NCBI GenBank assembly: GCA_965649825.1
Contig: OZ287699.1
Location: 496,001 to 560,000 of the forward strand
Direction: 5' to 3'
DNA length: 64,000 bases
From: Penicillus capitatus
Lineage: Eukaryota > Chlorophyta
The translations under genes were made by a program, and so were the position numbers. Below, piece after piece: positions 23,217 through 35,253 of this stretch; the stretch's first letter is position 1; the number at the start of each line of letters is the position of its first letter. The notes under the pieces are model-generated. The model was not told where the DNA came from. It made no database searches and was given only the letters and a program-made list of their open reading frames with translations.

Positions 23217-25559
23217 GTTTCGTGGTTGAAGGCGGACCGCGATGAATGGCTCGACTGCGTTCGTGGTCTATTGAGAATGATATGTTGAGAAGATACGTGG
23301 AACGCTCGGTTCGTAGAGTTGGAATGGAAACGTACAACGGATGGTCTGTCAAAACAAACGCGGCGTGCAGAGGTACTGGTCGCGGTTTGTCGAATGGCTC
23401 GATGAAGAGCATTATATAACAGGTAGACCGCGAACTGTCCATGTCCGATACCGTTAATGCATAGACACGTCAGCCAGAGACAAAAAACTCCACAGGAAGA
23501 TATCGCTCAAGGGAGAACGTGAATGGCTGAAAAAGATTACTTGTATGCACATAAGCATCTTGCCAACGTGGCGATATCAAAAACAGAGATCCCGGCGTTT
23601 TTGCAGATTCCGACGTTGTCCACGCATGCAGTGCCTTGTCACGAGTAGTGACAAGGACAAAGATATGTGAACTGGAATGCCCGAAGTTCGACGAACACGT
23701 CAGCAGGCGGCCTCATCAAGTCACGTAAAGGACGCGGGCGATGTGGTGCAAGATTGAATTCTGCCGCGGGCATCTTAACAGAGATACACGAACAATGATC
23801 TCAGGTGGCGAAGTTTCAGATATGCATTTGACACAGAATAACTCTTTATTTAAGAGACGCCCAGCGACCAGACTTCATAAAGTCGCCCAATGATTTCCAC
23901 ACTGAGCTAACTACGTTGTCGGATGCAGGGGGTTTAGAACAGGAAGCCAGAAGAGTGAGTGACTCTGGACACCTGCTTCAAGGAGAAATGTATTCCGAAC
24001 AGTGACTGTCAATGGATCGACAAAGGCTAAAGGATGTAGCTGAAACGACAAAGCATTCTGCCAGACCGATCATCTTGAAGGACTCTGTCATTTACGTGTC
24101 CTCGTTCGATTTGAGGACTCCTCCTTCGACGAGGTCCTTAGACACGTTTTCTCAAATCTAGCAGTACCTATAGAACAAGGTTCCCTTCCGCAGTCTCAAG
24201 TTTTCCTACCTGCACTGTCTAATGGGGCGCTTTCGGCCCAGGGGTCTTAATTCACTATCTGTGAACCGCAATTGAGAACCTGTTTGAACATTGGCGCTTG
24301 TGAAGAAAGACTTTAAATCAATCTTGAATACTCTTTGATGACCATTTCTTCCTTCGCTGCTAAATATAATGTAGTGAATCTAGCATTGTCCACAGATGCA
24401 ATAGCTGTACCACAGCCTGGGTTCGGGAACTTCGGCAACTGTACCCTTTGGTCACTGAAGAACATCCAAAATGGATCTCACCTATCGCTCGATCGCTTTT
24501 CGGCAATGACGTTTCAAGCTAAGCCGTCTGTCCACAGTGTTGTCAAACGATGTCAACGCCACTGTCAAGGTGTCTTCTGTCTTTGTTCGGTCCGCGTTCT
24601 CAGAGATCGACAGCGCAAGATACGATTTGAAGATTTGGGAAATGGCGAGTTCTCTTTTCCGTCGGATGCACGCACGTCGGCGTCAAACGTCAGCAGAAGC
24701 TAAGGACACAAAACCTCATTTCGTCTGCGGTGACTTAGAACGGAGAAAGTCGTCGCGAACAACAGCAGCATCAAAACGATTCTGGAATTCACATTCCATT
24801 CTTATGTCAAGAGAAGATGCCCGTACGAATGTCAGAAACATTCAAACACGGAATTCCCCTTTTTAAGCAAAAACTGCAATCTTGAGCAAATCCAGTCGAC
24901 ACCTCTCCAAGTTTGCAGGTATTACCGTTAAGAGTGTCACCCTCTCTCACACAAATGTTGGAAACTCCGCGATCATGTATTAAAGGAAGAGCGTTCAATA
25001 ACCAATGCCGTAAATCGGCACAATTCGAAGCAGTTCGGTATAGCTTCATGTGTCCGAAGCAGGATATGATGTTGCCAGTTTTTCTACTGCAACGCAAGGA
25101 TCGACAAAAGAACAACACCTTTATCGACTCTGAGGGCCACATCGTCCACATCGTGGCGACCTACGACGATTAACTCCTTGGTGGAGGTGACTGGCGATTT
25201 TACTTTGCCTTTCACGTGTACGCAGTGTTGGGAATGTAGCGTTTTATCCGTCGTTCGTAACCGTCGGAGGCGGTTCAATGTCATGGTAACCACCTCGGCG
25301 CGCTGACCATCAGCTGCGACGGGTGTTGGCCTCCAAGCCAACTTCCTCATAACCATAGAAAGATGGTTTTCGAACGTACCCTGAAGTTCGCGAGTGTTGA
25401 TACTAAGGTTAGAGAATTCATAACCACCTTGGGTATTTTAGACCGACATTTTCGTTGTAAACATCCGCGTATTCCTGTGCTATCGTTTGAGCGTTCATTC
25501 ACGTCGTCGTTCGTGTGTTTCACGGCTCAGTACTTCCGCAAGTTGTTTACACGATCCCA
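23217..25559. other. Gene-poor interval, nothing recognised
   Basis: Only scattered short frames. An imperfect inverted repeat (CGTGTCCTCGTTCGA near 24100 against TCGACGAGG...AGACACG near 24130-24150) could be a small foldback element. No gene or RNA I can support. Confidence 0.4.
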
Positions 25560-27408
25560 ACAGCACGCTTCCGGACTGACCTGCTTTTTGCAGTCGGCGC
25601 CGCAATTCGTAAAAGCCCAAAAGACGGACGGACCTTCAAACAGTTGACGACTGCGGAAGCTCCGTCCGTGTCGTTCGAGCACCCGCGGAAAGAAAACTGC
25701 GTCGACACAGACGCCACGTTCGCACAACGACGACGCAAGAGACGGACACGTCGTCGTCGGGAGTGTCCGAGTGCGCACTTCGAAGACCGGCGTCCAATTC
25801 GGAAAAACAGAAATGCGAAAACGGGAATGGCGTGGAGAGTTTTGTGGGCAAGGTGACAGCCGGAACAAATTCGACGCGTTCTCGGCCAATCAGAACGCGC
25901 CATCATTCCCTTCACGGCAGTCTGGCGTCAGCGAAGAACAGGTCAAACGTCGCCTCACCCGGCAGGCGCAACCTATTACATCGCTCTACTACCCACTTCA
26001 TCGGTGCACTCACTGACGGGAGGTCGGCAACGGTTTGGCCCCGCGGCCCGGACAGGCTGTCAGCTTCCTTATGGGACAGCGATCCGCGAACGCCAGGGTA
26101 TTTAGCTGACTGGACGCGCACCGTGTAAGCAGTCTTTGCATTGGCTCGACAATGTCTCTCCGTTTCGCCGACGCGTGTCGCCCTTCGTCAGACGTTTCCC
26201 GTCACTCACGCACCTCTTTTGTCAAACCTATGATTTCCACTTTCTGGGCGTATGATAGTGTATGTGTGTATTCTCCGGAGTCTGATGCCGATGGCTTGTC
26301 GTTTCTTTATCTTTCACCCTCCCTGCCGATGCCGTAGAACCAGTCTCCGGTTTTTAGAGAAAAGGCATTGTGTAACCTGACGGCCTCGTTGCATGGCGAG
26401 CTCGGCCTAATGGAGCAAATCTTCTTCGATCCTTCGACATTCACTTGGAACGACAGTGTGGAGTCAATGATAGGATCGTCAATCTCTTCCTGTCGATCGC
26501 GGAACAGTGAAGACACCATCCATTTCTTCCGAACGAAACAGACGCACTTGTTTCTCTCGGATAGCCTTCCCAGCGATCTCTCCAGAAGTTTTTGTCGCAC
26601 CGCTTGCAGCAGAAGAAGAACTATTGCTATTGAAGTCCCAAGCTCGAGTGTGCTCGACGTCGTGTATGCCGTTTCTGTCATAATTTGACAGCTAAGCAGC
26701 GACTGGCGCGCAGGATTTCCCACAACCCGGACAAAAGATGACTCCGTAGACAGTTCATCTGATTTTTAGCATGACTGTAAAAAGTTAGAGCAAACAGAAA
26801 TCTCCAAACAATCGAGCTCCTTGTCGAGCAAATGGGATGGCTTTTGTTGTCGCATCGTTTTCCTGTGCACTACCCTCCGCGATCTCCATTGGCTCGAAGA
26901 TTTCTAGCCTTTCGAAGAGCGCGTGTGGGGCGAATGAGATTTGGATTTGCGGAGCACCGAAGCCAGGATCCAAATCATAAACCAAAACGACACTCTTGCA
27001 TCCGATTGTTCAACGATTCTGAAATCTCTAGAGAGAATACAAACGTGGCTGATCGTGCTCGACGAAGGCGAGACAGAGAGAGGCCGCAATGCAGGAAGAG
27101 TTTCGACTTCGAGGAGCTGCGGGCGAACGCGAAACTGGTCACACGCGTCTCATTCTTGGACGGCGACGAGACGACTCTGTGTCACGAAGTCATGATGACT
27201 GTTCTGGAAGCCGATGGAGCTGTTGGTCAAAACCACTAAACTGAAAGCCTTCAACACTTTCATATCTGCAGGCTCTACATAGCACGACCTGATGATGACG
27301 CCGACCGCGAGGCCTTCCAGAAGCGGCACGTGTTTCTCAGTGAAACCGGTTCATCGCAAACATTCTGAAGCAGGCGAAGGCGAAAGGAATCGGTGAGACG
27401 TTGCTTTT
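25560..27408 (+). repeat. Dispersed repeat copy A (1.85 kb)
   Basis: Nearly the same sequence recurs in inverted orientation at 44609-46250. Homology starts at CAGCACGCTTCCGGACT (25561) and ends near GAGACGTTGCT (27408). Where compared, identity is about 90-95 percent; a 66-codon frame inside differs at only four residues between copies. Copy A has an extra 196 bp (26014-26209) relative to B. Both strands carry 60-140-codon frames (for example a minus-strand frame starting MTETAYTTS at 26723) but none matches a transposase or reverse transcriptase I recognise, and the copies differ by frameshifting indels. Terminal inverted repeats or target-site duplications were not found. It could be a non-autonomous element or a segmental duplication. 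Confidence 0.85.
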
Positions 27409-28084
27409 CAGAAGTAAGATCGTCGATGCATATGGCACTGCACCAACCGGTTTTCAATGGCCACATCCGAAGACGTTCACTCACTTCATATGAGTCAAAC
27501 TATTATTGTTTAAGAATTTTATCAGACTACGATATGCTGGTGTTGCTTCCTGTGCCGCCGTTAACACCGATGCTTATTAGGTGCAATAAGATCGTCGCGA
27601 TAGAACGCACTCTAACAAACTTATTGTCTTACCTCTGGCCCAGTCGATGGATGCATTGGTATCCAAATGTGCCCGCTGGACAAAGTTTGTTTTCAGAACT
27701 CGTGGAACAAAAACTTATAGACTCATGTTCGTGCAGATATTGTGCCTCATTCCACGTTTGTCGAGCAAAGTGTCTGCACAGCACTGATGTTTCAGACAAT
27801 CACCATAGTTGCGTTGCTGAAAACCAGTCGGCGTGCATCTCTACGGGACAAGAAATCCGAGGTGACTTTTCCGAAGAGCGAGCGCAACTATCGCGCGCGT
27901 ATTTTTCGCGTTGTCGCCCCGGAAAGATCTCGGTGTTGTTTTTTTGGATGACTTCAAATCGACATCTCTCCCATCATGTTTTTTCCCTTTTCACTTGTCG
28001 CACTCAAAAATTGCGACAAGAATGGATTGTGTGTGGATCATGAATGAAATAACAGACAGCAGGAATGCGGTGAAGAAAAGAACA
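27409..28084. other. Interval with an unsupported 216-codon frame
   Basis: A plus-strand frame (27393-28043) is open but has no recognisable motif, an irregular composition and overlaps the repeat boundary; I do not call it a gene. Nothing else seen. Confidence 0.35.
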
Positions 28085-29967
28085 TCAGTTTCTTTTTTGC
28101 ACGTTGTTCCATGGAATGTGTTTCTCGAAAGCAAACGGTCTGTTATCTGCAAAGTGAATTTCGTGTCCTCTGCCGTAAAGACCGAAGACAACGGCACCTA
28201 ACAACATCAAGACAATAGCGGGAAGAAATAGAGCCAACGGCCACGAGTTTGTGGCATCCAGAATGGCTCCCGTAATCGATACACCTACAAGAATCCCTCG
28301 TCGGCGTTGAAATACTCCTCCCTGATTGGCACCTATGATTCCAGGCAAAGCGGCCAGCGTCGTCGTCATGCTGAGGAGAAATCCTGCGTATTTTGGGGTG
28401 AGATCTTGCGAATTGGAGTAGAGGCCAGGAAGGCAGAAGCCTCCGAGGCCAATCGACGCCGTCAGCAATGCGACCCTGATCTCATTGGATTCCGAAAAGG
28501 AGGCGCCGATGAGACAGAGCGAAGGAGCAACGAATGCAATGCACTGAGAGAGTTTTCGAACTAACCCCGTTTTCCATCCCCTTGCGACAAGAGCATCGGC
28601 CATTGGTCCTGCAATACACGAAATCACAATTCCTACAGAAGTAAGGGCGACAGCTATGATGTCGATGACGGGTGAGGAGGGGTTAACCGGCGATGGGTGG
28701 CATAAGAGAGATCCGCGCTGCATCGCCCAGTTGCAGACCAAGTGTACTGCTGAAGTAAGAAGGCAGCCAAGATAGAGTGGTGAAATGAAACCTACATCAC
28801 ACATTCTCACTCTTTTAGGAGGGGAATGTAAGAAATGGCACCATCCAGAGCAGAAATGCGTAAACATTAGAGCCTGAACTGGCCGGCATCTTAACATGGC
28901 TCTCCACGGAATGTCTTCTTGGATGACAGAAGCTGACGATTCAGTCAATTCTAAAAAATGTGTGAATCAAGTTCAGGAATGCGTGAGAATCTCACACTTT
29001 TGACTTTTCTATACGTTTCTGAATCGGAACGTTTCAATCCTTCGACCAGCAGTTCCCAAACCACGACCCAAATCAGTCCAGTCCCTCCAAAGACGTAGAA
29101 CACCGCTGGCCAGCCAAAGGCATTGATCAGCATCGGCGATGTCAACAGTCCTAGAAGATGAACGCACTGCTGCCCTCTTCTGCCCAGAAACGTCCCATCT
29201 TACCAAGAATCGTCCCAACGTACAACCCAACATTGACAAAGCTGACAGCCCTGGATCGCTCTTCAGGGGGAATGGTCTTTGCTATGACATCCGCCACGGC
29301 TGCCGGCGCTAATGCCTCGCCTAATCCCACCAGCGAACGGGAGACACAGAGTCCAGGGATACTCCCTCCTACAGCCGGGAGGCCATACGTCGCAACAGAC
29401 CACAGTCCAACACCGATAGGCAGCATCCGCGATCCCGAAAACCGCGTACTGAGGTAGCCGCCTGGCAGCTGACAGAACATGTAGCCGTAGAAGAACGCAG
29501 ACTGAACCAAGCCAGAAACGGTGGCATTCCATCCAAACTGCTGCGCCATAGGAATGATCGCCACACTCATGTTGACTTTGTCCTTCAGACGACGACACGC
29601 GATCGTCCATCGAATTCGTCACTCAGGTCAAGATCACCATGTTGCAGATGACGTAAGAGAGGAAGGCCGCGATGAGGAGTTTGAAGCGTGATGGCAGGTC
29701 CTCCCAGGATTCGAGGAAGGGCGGCATCTTTCTACGTTCTTCTCCCAAGTCGAGAGGCTCGAGAAGCTCCGATACTCTTGTGGCCGTTTGTGGGACCCTA
29801 AGGTTCTTGTGTCTATCCGATGCGGCGCAGCCGATGACGACTAGGTCATGAACATTTTCGCCTACCCTGTGGATGCGTCGCTGTTTCGTCCAAACGGCCC
29901 ACCGTTGCGACATCCCACGAGGCGCCGTGTGAACGAGAGTACCAGACGCAAGACATCGTACGGTCAT
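28085..29967 (-). CDS. PHT4/ANTR-type phosphate transporter, paralogue 1
   Basis: Major-facilitator organic-anion/phosphate transporter of the SLC17 type; plant PHT4 members move inorganic phosphate or ascorbate across plastid membranes. The ATG at 29967 gives a leader (MTVRCLASGTLVHTAPRG) that looks like a transit peptide. Motifs: NMDKVNMSVAIIPMAQQFGW across an intron, SAFFYGYMFCQLPGGYLSTR, GLGEALAPAAVADVIAKTIP, LINAFGWPAVFYVFGG, FHFTTLSWLPSYFSSTLGL and about 12 hydrophobic segments. Seven introns; those at NM-DK, G-LLTSP, W-FHF, PIAG-I and G-VSITGA lie at the same codons as in paralogue 2 (56652-58659). Two carry the AAAAGAGTGAG / GTGTGAG motif. Its start codon is 7 bp from that of the divergent cis-prenyltransferase. 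Confidence 0.88.
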
Positions 29968-29974
29968 CGTAAAA

Positions 29975-30799
29975 ATGAAGATGGCGGGAATGGCACAGCG
30001 TCTCAAAGTACACGCACGCGTTCGAGGTCACACTGCGCCGAAGCCCCGTGCATCGAAGGAAGTGCGTTTCTGGAGGAGTGTGAAGATCCCGTCGCCACTG
30101 CCACGCCACATTGCGATATGCATGGACGGAAATCGCCGATGGGCTGTTCAGAACGATCTCCCTCTCCAAGCTGCTTACCGCAAGGCCGCGGAAACGGCGG
30201 AGTCAGTTGTCGAGTCGTGCCAGTACTTAGAGATCGCAGCACTGACCCTCTTTGTCTTCTCCAGCAAGAACTGGAAACGAGAACCCGATCAGGTTCTGGA
30301 TCTGCTATCGGTTCTGGAATGGAAGATCGCGCAGATTTGGCCGTACTGGAAATCTCGGAATCTCCGCATACAGTTTATGGGCGATTTTGAACAGCTTTCA
30401 TCCAGAATGATCCAATTGATCCACACCGTTGAGCGGGAAACGAGGAGCAATGATGGTCTTGTTCTCACGCTGGCCCTGAGCTACGGAGGGCGTCAAGATC
30501 TGATCCATGCCGCGCAGCAAATCGCGCGCCACGTCCAGAAGGGGGAGATCGAGATCGACGACATCACCGAGGCCTTCTTCGAACAACACCTGCAGTCCCA
30601 TAACGCCTTCGGTTCCATCGGCGATCCCGATCTCCTTATCCGCACGAGTGGAGAGCAGAGATTGAGTGATTTTATGCTTTGGGACATGGCTTACACAGAA
30701 ATGTCTTTTCAATCGGTCTTGTGGCCAGACTTCGCCCCACAACATCTGAAGGCGTCTTTACAAGATTACAGTCGAAGGGATCGGCGATATGGACGATGA
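29975..30799 (+). CDS. cis-prenyltransferase (undecaprenyl/dehydrodolichyl diphosphate synthase family)
   Basis: Condenses isopentenyl diphosphate onto an allylic primer with cis geometry to make polyprenyl diphosphates for glycosyl carriers or plastid polyprenols. Single exon, 274 codons. Catalytic core HIAICMDGNRRWAVQ holds the conserved Asp and Asn/Arg; LTLFVFSSKNWKR, LVLTLALSYGGRQDL, DLLIRTSGEQRLSDFMLWDM and VLWPDFAPQHL follow in family order. The N-terminal 45 residues are basic and precede the domain, so they may target it to an organelle; a start at the next Met would shorten this by two to five residues. The single-chain form with intact RTSGEQR suggests it works without an NgBR partner. 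Confidence 0.92.
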   Translation: MKMAGMAQRLKVHARVRGHTAPKPRASKEVRFWRSVKIPSPLPRHIAICMDGNRRWAVQNDLPLQAAYRKAAETAESVVESCQYLEIAALTLFVFSSKNWKREPDQVLDLLSVLEWKIAQIWPYWKSRNLRIQFMGDFEQLSSRMIQLIHTVERETRSNDGLVLTLALSYGGRQDLIHAAQQIARHVQKGEIEIDDITEAFFEQHLQSHNAFGSIGDPDLLIRTSGEQRLSDFMLWDMAYTEMSFQSVLWPDFAPQHLKASLQDYSRRDRRYGR

Positions 30800-30818
30800 C
30801 ACGAAAGTGCACCGCTGT

Positions 30819-32830
30819 CTAACGTTCCACCGTTCCCATGTCCTCTCCATGATAGGCAATCGAACGGCCCAGATTCTCTGTCATGCGTTGTACATTCACT
30901 TCCTCTCTTTCTTCAGCGTGTGGAATTTTCTTGTACTCATAGAACAGAGCGATAAGCAGAAACCAAAGAAAAACTAAAAACATCAATCCTAAACACCACA
31001 TCCATCACTTTATCATCACGTTTGCCGCAGGTACTGACCTCCAATAAGTATAAAGTAGTAGTCCAGATGTCCCTCGTTGAGATTGTCCGGAATCCATTTG
31101 TCGCCAAATTGTGCAGAGATGCCGTTGGCGATCTTCAGCAGAAAGGCAGATAACAGACTGCCGATGCTCACAGCGATCAGATTCAAAGCAGACATCATGC
31201 TGCGCATCGAATCTGGTGCCTAAAAACACTCTCATCCATCCATCACTCTTTTCGGTTCCTTCTCACTTCGGCGTAGAAGAACTCCATGAGTCCAATAGAC
31301 GACATGACCTCGGAAGCACCGACGAGCGCGTACGGAAAGACCTGCCACCAGATGCTGAGATCGACGACTTCGACCTCTTCATCGTCTTCTATCTTCACCT
31401 CGATCTTGCCCTCGTCAGCTATGTCCAGTCTTTTCATTTCAATCAGAAACGCGCTGATCATTGCCAGCATCGCCAGAATGTAACCGGCACCCGTGCGTTG
31501 CAAGAGGGTAGGGACGAAACGAAAGTGTTTTTTCATTGCTGGCAGAATCAGGAGATCGTAGAGAGGAATCAAGACGATGATGGATCCAGTGTTGAAGAAA
31601 GACATCGAGGCAGAGGGGATCTCTTCGTTTAAACCAAAGATCTCGACTTTGCGATTCATCTGGTTACCTTGTAGGACGAACATGGTCGACATCTGACCGT
31701 AAATCAGCCTGTCACATCATCATCACTGTGGATTTGCTTCTTCTGAGGTGCGCACCAGAAGAAAATAGACGTGTAGAAAACTTGGAAAACGCCGTAAACG
31801 AGTTTGACTTCGTACACTTGCTCTTCGGTGAAGTCCTCTGGAAATGGAACGACGACTGTTATGTCGCGAGAGGACTCGGCGGACAAACCTGGTCCAATAG
31901 CCCAATCGAGCCAGTGTTCTTCTCTGCCTGGGCTGTTTTCAATAAGTGGGGCTTCTTCAGTGTCTCGATGTTGAGCAGTCAGCATCCGTTGCTGTTTTCG
32001 ATTGCGCATTGCGGCAATCGTGACACGGAAGAATCGTCCGAGAGGAGATCCGGTGACCCGCTGAAAGCGATAGAGTGACCTGCCAAAGATGAACAGCATC
32101 AAAGCAATGAACAGCGCTCCACCTGGTCACGCATTCTCTCAAGACGTCAGTCACATCAAAACGCTTTCTCACTTGGGATGCCGAATCCGATGCCCCACCA
32201 ATCTTGATCTTGGATGTAGACGATCAATGTCGAGGCGATGAGGGCACCGACGTTGATGAAGAAATAGAACCAATTGAAAAAAGACTGTTTCTCTCGACGA
32301 TCTTGATCGATTCGATCATCGAACTGATCCGCTCCGAAAGACGAGACATTCGGTTTGATGCCGCCCGTCCCCAAGGCCACCAGGAAAAGACTGAAGCCAA
32401 CGAGGAACCATTGACCCACGTTGGCATGATCCCCATCTTCCACACGGATTCCGGGAATGGCGGCGCTGCCAGTCAGGCTAAACATTCCAGCGAGATAGAA
32501 CAGAGAAAAGATGATGATTGTGGTGTAGCGTCCCAGAAAGGAATCGGCTACCCATCCGCCGAGAAGTGGAAAGGCATAAGCAAAGCCTGTGAACGTGTTC
32601 ACTGCAGCTGCCGCATCGTCACTCGCTGCGCCAAGATCTTTGAAGTAGTTGACGAGATTTGTCGCGAGTCCATAGTATGCCAAACGTTCGCAGAATTCGT
32701 TCCCTGCAGCGACGCGTCCGACACGTTAGGGTGCAATGGAGGTACCTAATATGAAAGGGCAGACGGTGAGGAGCTTGGAACGCTCTTTCTTCTCCCTGCT
32801 GTCAACGGTACTTCCATTTGCCTCTTGCAT
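30819..32830 (-). CDS. Proton-coupled POT/NPF peptide or nitrate transporter
   Basis: Member of the PTR/POT family (plant NRT1/PTR, NPF), importing di/tripeptides, nitrate or other small solutes with protons. Motifs: FILGNEFCERLAYYGLATNL (ExxER-like motif), SFLGRYTTIIIFSLFYLAG, ALGTGGIKPNVSSFGADQFD (family signature), FNWFYFFINVGALIAST, FFWLIYGQMSTMFVLQG and FFYAEAPDSMRSMMSALNL. About 12 hydrophobic segments and a long acidic loop (KIEVKIEDDEEVEVVDL). Five introns of about 43-50 nt; each removal restores a family motif, for example FFW-LIYGQM. The start at 32830 (MQEANGSTVD) was preferred because the frame upstream overlaps the divergent RRP7 gene's region. Confidence 0.9.
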
Positions 32831-32906
32831 GGTTTTTAACGTGAGAACGCTTGGAACGTCGCGACGTCGCTGAGCGTCTCGACGCGACACGATGTGACGT
32901 CTGAGC

Positions 32907-33952
32907 ATGACCTCGTTTGAAGAACTGTGCGTACGATGGGGAAATGGCACGGGGGATCGGCGAAGTATCTTCGTTAAGAAACACAAGAGACTGGAAGACG
33001 CCAAAGGAGAAGGACAGCGACTGAGAAACGCCGTTTTCGTAGCGGGTCTGTCACCGAGTTTAGCAGAGGAGAGCATTTTGAGAACAATTCTCACAAATTA
33101 TGGCGGCATTAAGACGCTTGCTCTGCATCCTTCCAAGGTCACTCCTACCGTTGATATGTTCGCCGTCGATCTGCTGAGAAATCCTGCAGAGATCTTGCAT
33201 GGCGGTCTTCACAGATGCAACTGGTGTCCAAGACCTGTTGACAAAAGCAAAGAAACGTGAAGTTCTGTCGATCTCGCCTCCGGCATTCGACTCGTGTGGT
33301 CTGAAAGGTGACGATTTCTCACTCTTTTGTACATAGAATGACGCTTTCAACAAAATCGGGACTGTCTAGCTTGGATCGTAGAACACAAAGCGAAATTTCC
33401 CGGCGAGAAAAAGCTGCAAAGCGAGGTGCTTTTTGATCGAACTAAGACAGATCTTCCAAAAAGAATGCGTTTGTCCTCTCAGGCCGATGCTTGGATGCAA
33501 GAATTCGAGAAGAGAGAAGAAGAGCGTCAGGAACAAGAACAGAACAACATGGAAGACGACGGTTGGACCGTCGTGACGCGCGTGCGTTTCTTCAGAAAAG
33601 AGCACGTGCACCGAAATCTCTTCCTCGTAGAAAAAGAAGAGAGGGATCGAGCTCCAAGGACATCAGCGAGAAAAGAGACAGCGCCAAGAAACCAAGCAAG
33701 AGCAGAAGAAGGCAAGACAGACGTGCATTTCTTCCTGAGGTGATGGTCATCTTCTGTGCAGAGTAAAGACTACAGCGACCTTTACAACACGATGACCCAG
33801 AAGCAGTCACGCATCAAAGGTCTTTTCATTTAAGTTACACTCTTTCTAGAGATGCTTTGCTCTGTTCAGTTGCTTTATCGTTGAGGGATCAGTTTGAGGA
33901 GGACAAGAAACGTGTGGCCGCCTATCGGGCAAAGCGCGAATTCCGTGGATGA
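32907..33952 (+). CDS. RRP7-like ribosomal RNA processing protein
   Basis: Rrp7 acts in the UTP-C/CURI part of the small-subunit processome in the nucleolus. N-terminal RRM-like domain: NAVFVAGLSPSLAEESILRT, then SCMAVFTDATGVQDLLTKAK after an intron, and AWIVEHKAKFPGEKKLQSEV. The C-terminal family region follows: WMQEFEKREEERQEQEQ, DDGWTVVTR, DLYNTMTQKQSRIK, LSLRDQFEEDKKRVAAYRAK and the terminal REFRG. Five short introns; one (near 33290-33370) contains CTCACTCTTTT. The stretch after WTVVTR can be read in two frames: one keeps a 39-nt intron (used here), the other is more Lys-rich and closer to the family but would need introns of 14 and 22 nt. Confidence 0.85.
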
Positions 33953-34328
33953 CATTTCAATTGCATTACAGCTTGAAATCGCGAAGTTGTGATTTGGTCG
34001 ATCCGCTCGTCCTTTCTTGCAAATTGAAGTGTCCTGGTATCAATACGCAAATGACGCTTTGCAGCTAAAGACAACGAAAAAAGGAGTTTTGGCATTTGAC
34101 AACCATAACACCAAAACGCAAGAAAACAACTTCGCCAAAACACCAGCCCCCATTCCAAAGCACCGTACATAGTATGACGTCAAAGACCACGACAAGAATA
34201 CGGAATAAAACAACCCCCACACAATAAACAACACACTGCTGATTCCAAGCCCAGTGCAGGAAAACTTGATGAGCCTAGTAATAAAATAAGTATAAGGATG
34301 GATGATGAACTACAGGTGCACTAGGATA
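33953..34328. other. Convergent intergenic spacer
   Basis: Lies between the 3' ends of RRP7 (plus) and the PFL activase (minus). AT-richer than its surroundings, presumably 3' UTRs; no structure or gene recognised. Confidence 0.5.
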
Positions 34329-35253
34329 TCATTCATTCTGCCGCGTTGTCGACAGGTCACACGAAATCGTGAGTCCATGTTCCTTGATCTGCTCAATCAC
34401 CGCGAGCACTTCACTCTTGGTCGGCGGCATTACGTCCTTAAGCGGATACTCTAAACCCATTTCTTTCCATTTGTCGACTCCTAATGTATGGTACGGAAGT
34501 AATTCGATGCCTTTTAGATACTCTTGTTTCTTGCAGTACGAACAGAGAAGCTCAATATCCTCAACAGCCATCGTGAGGTCGGGAATGAGGACGTATCGGA
34601 TCCAGAAAGCAATGCGTCGATGGTTGAGCTCTTCGATGAATTTGAGAACGGGAGCGATGCGGCGTCGGGTGATTTTGGAATAGACATCCTTCTTCATGTG
34701 CTTGACGCAGACCAATACCAAATCTGTATGATCCAGAACCTGCGCCCATTCGGTCGAACAGCATCCTTGGGCACTGGTGTCGAGACAGGTATTGACGCCA
34801 AGTTCATGGGCCTCTTGAAATAGGGCCGAGACAAACGCCGGCTGCATCATCGCTTCGCCTCCCGATACCGTAAGACCGCCTCCACTGGACTGCATAAACG
34901 GGACGGTTCTTTGCATCCTCTGCGCCACCTGTTTGGATGACAGACACTGACCTAATGCCATTCGGATACACGTCAGACAGCGCGGCCTTATATAGAGGCG
35001 TACCTTGGGAGGGGTCTCGCGTGTCCGGGTTACAGCAGAAGAGGCAACGGCATGGACATCCTTGTGTAAAGACGACATAACGAATGCCAGGGCCGTCGAC
35101 CGTTGAAAAAGACTCGATGGAATGCACTTTGCCGAAGACTTCATTCACAGGGGCGCGTTCGACAGACTTCCTTTCGCATCGGCCTCGGAGATCTTCCTTG
35201 GTGACGCCGGATGCCATGACGCAGTGCTCATCTATAGGCATGACCGCAGACAT
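34329..35253 (-). CDS. pflA: Pyruvate formate-lyase activating enzyme
   Basis: Radical-SAM enzyme that installs the glycyl radical in pyruvate formate-lyase. The cluster motif CxxxCxxC is CPCRCLFC in [19 protein letters not shown], preceded by [20 protein letters not shown]. After a 43-nt intron the frame continues [20 protein letters not shown] and [10 protein letters not shown] (SAM-binding GGE motif), then [17 protein letters not shown]-like [11 protein letters not shown] and [20 protein letters not shown], all in the order of bacterial PflA. The ATG at 35253 starts a 41-residue N-terminal extension; an additional upstream exon coding for a longer targeting sequence is possible (acceptor-like site near 35270). 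Divergent from PFL, with 739 bp between start codons. Confidence 0.93.

Noticed and set aside
27393-28043. 216-codon plus-strand frame
   Set aside because: No motif, no domain, irregular composition, and it begins inside the dispersed repeat. Probably chance.
33570-33770. Tiny 14- and 22-nt introns in RRP7
   Set aside because: They would give a slightly more family-like Lys-rich segment, but a single 39-nt GT-AG intron keeps the frame with no such extremes.
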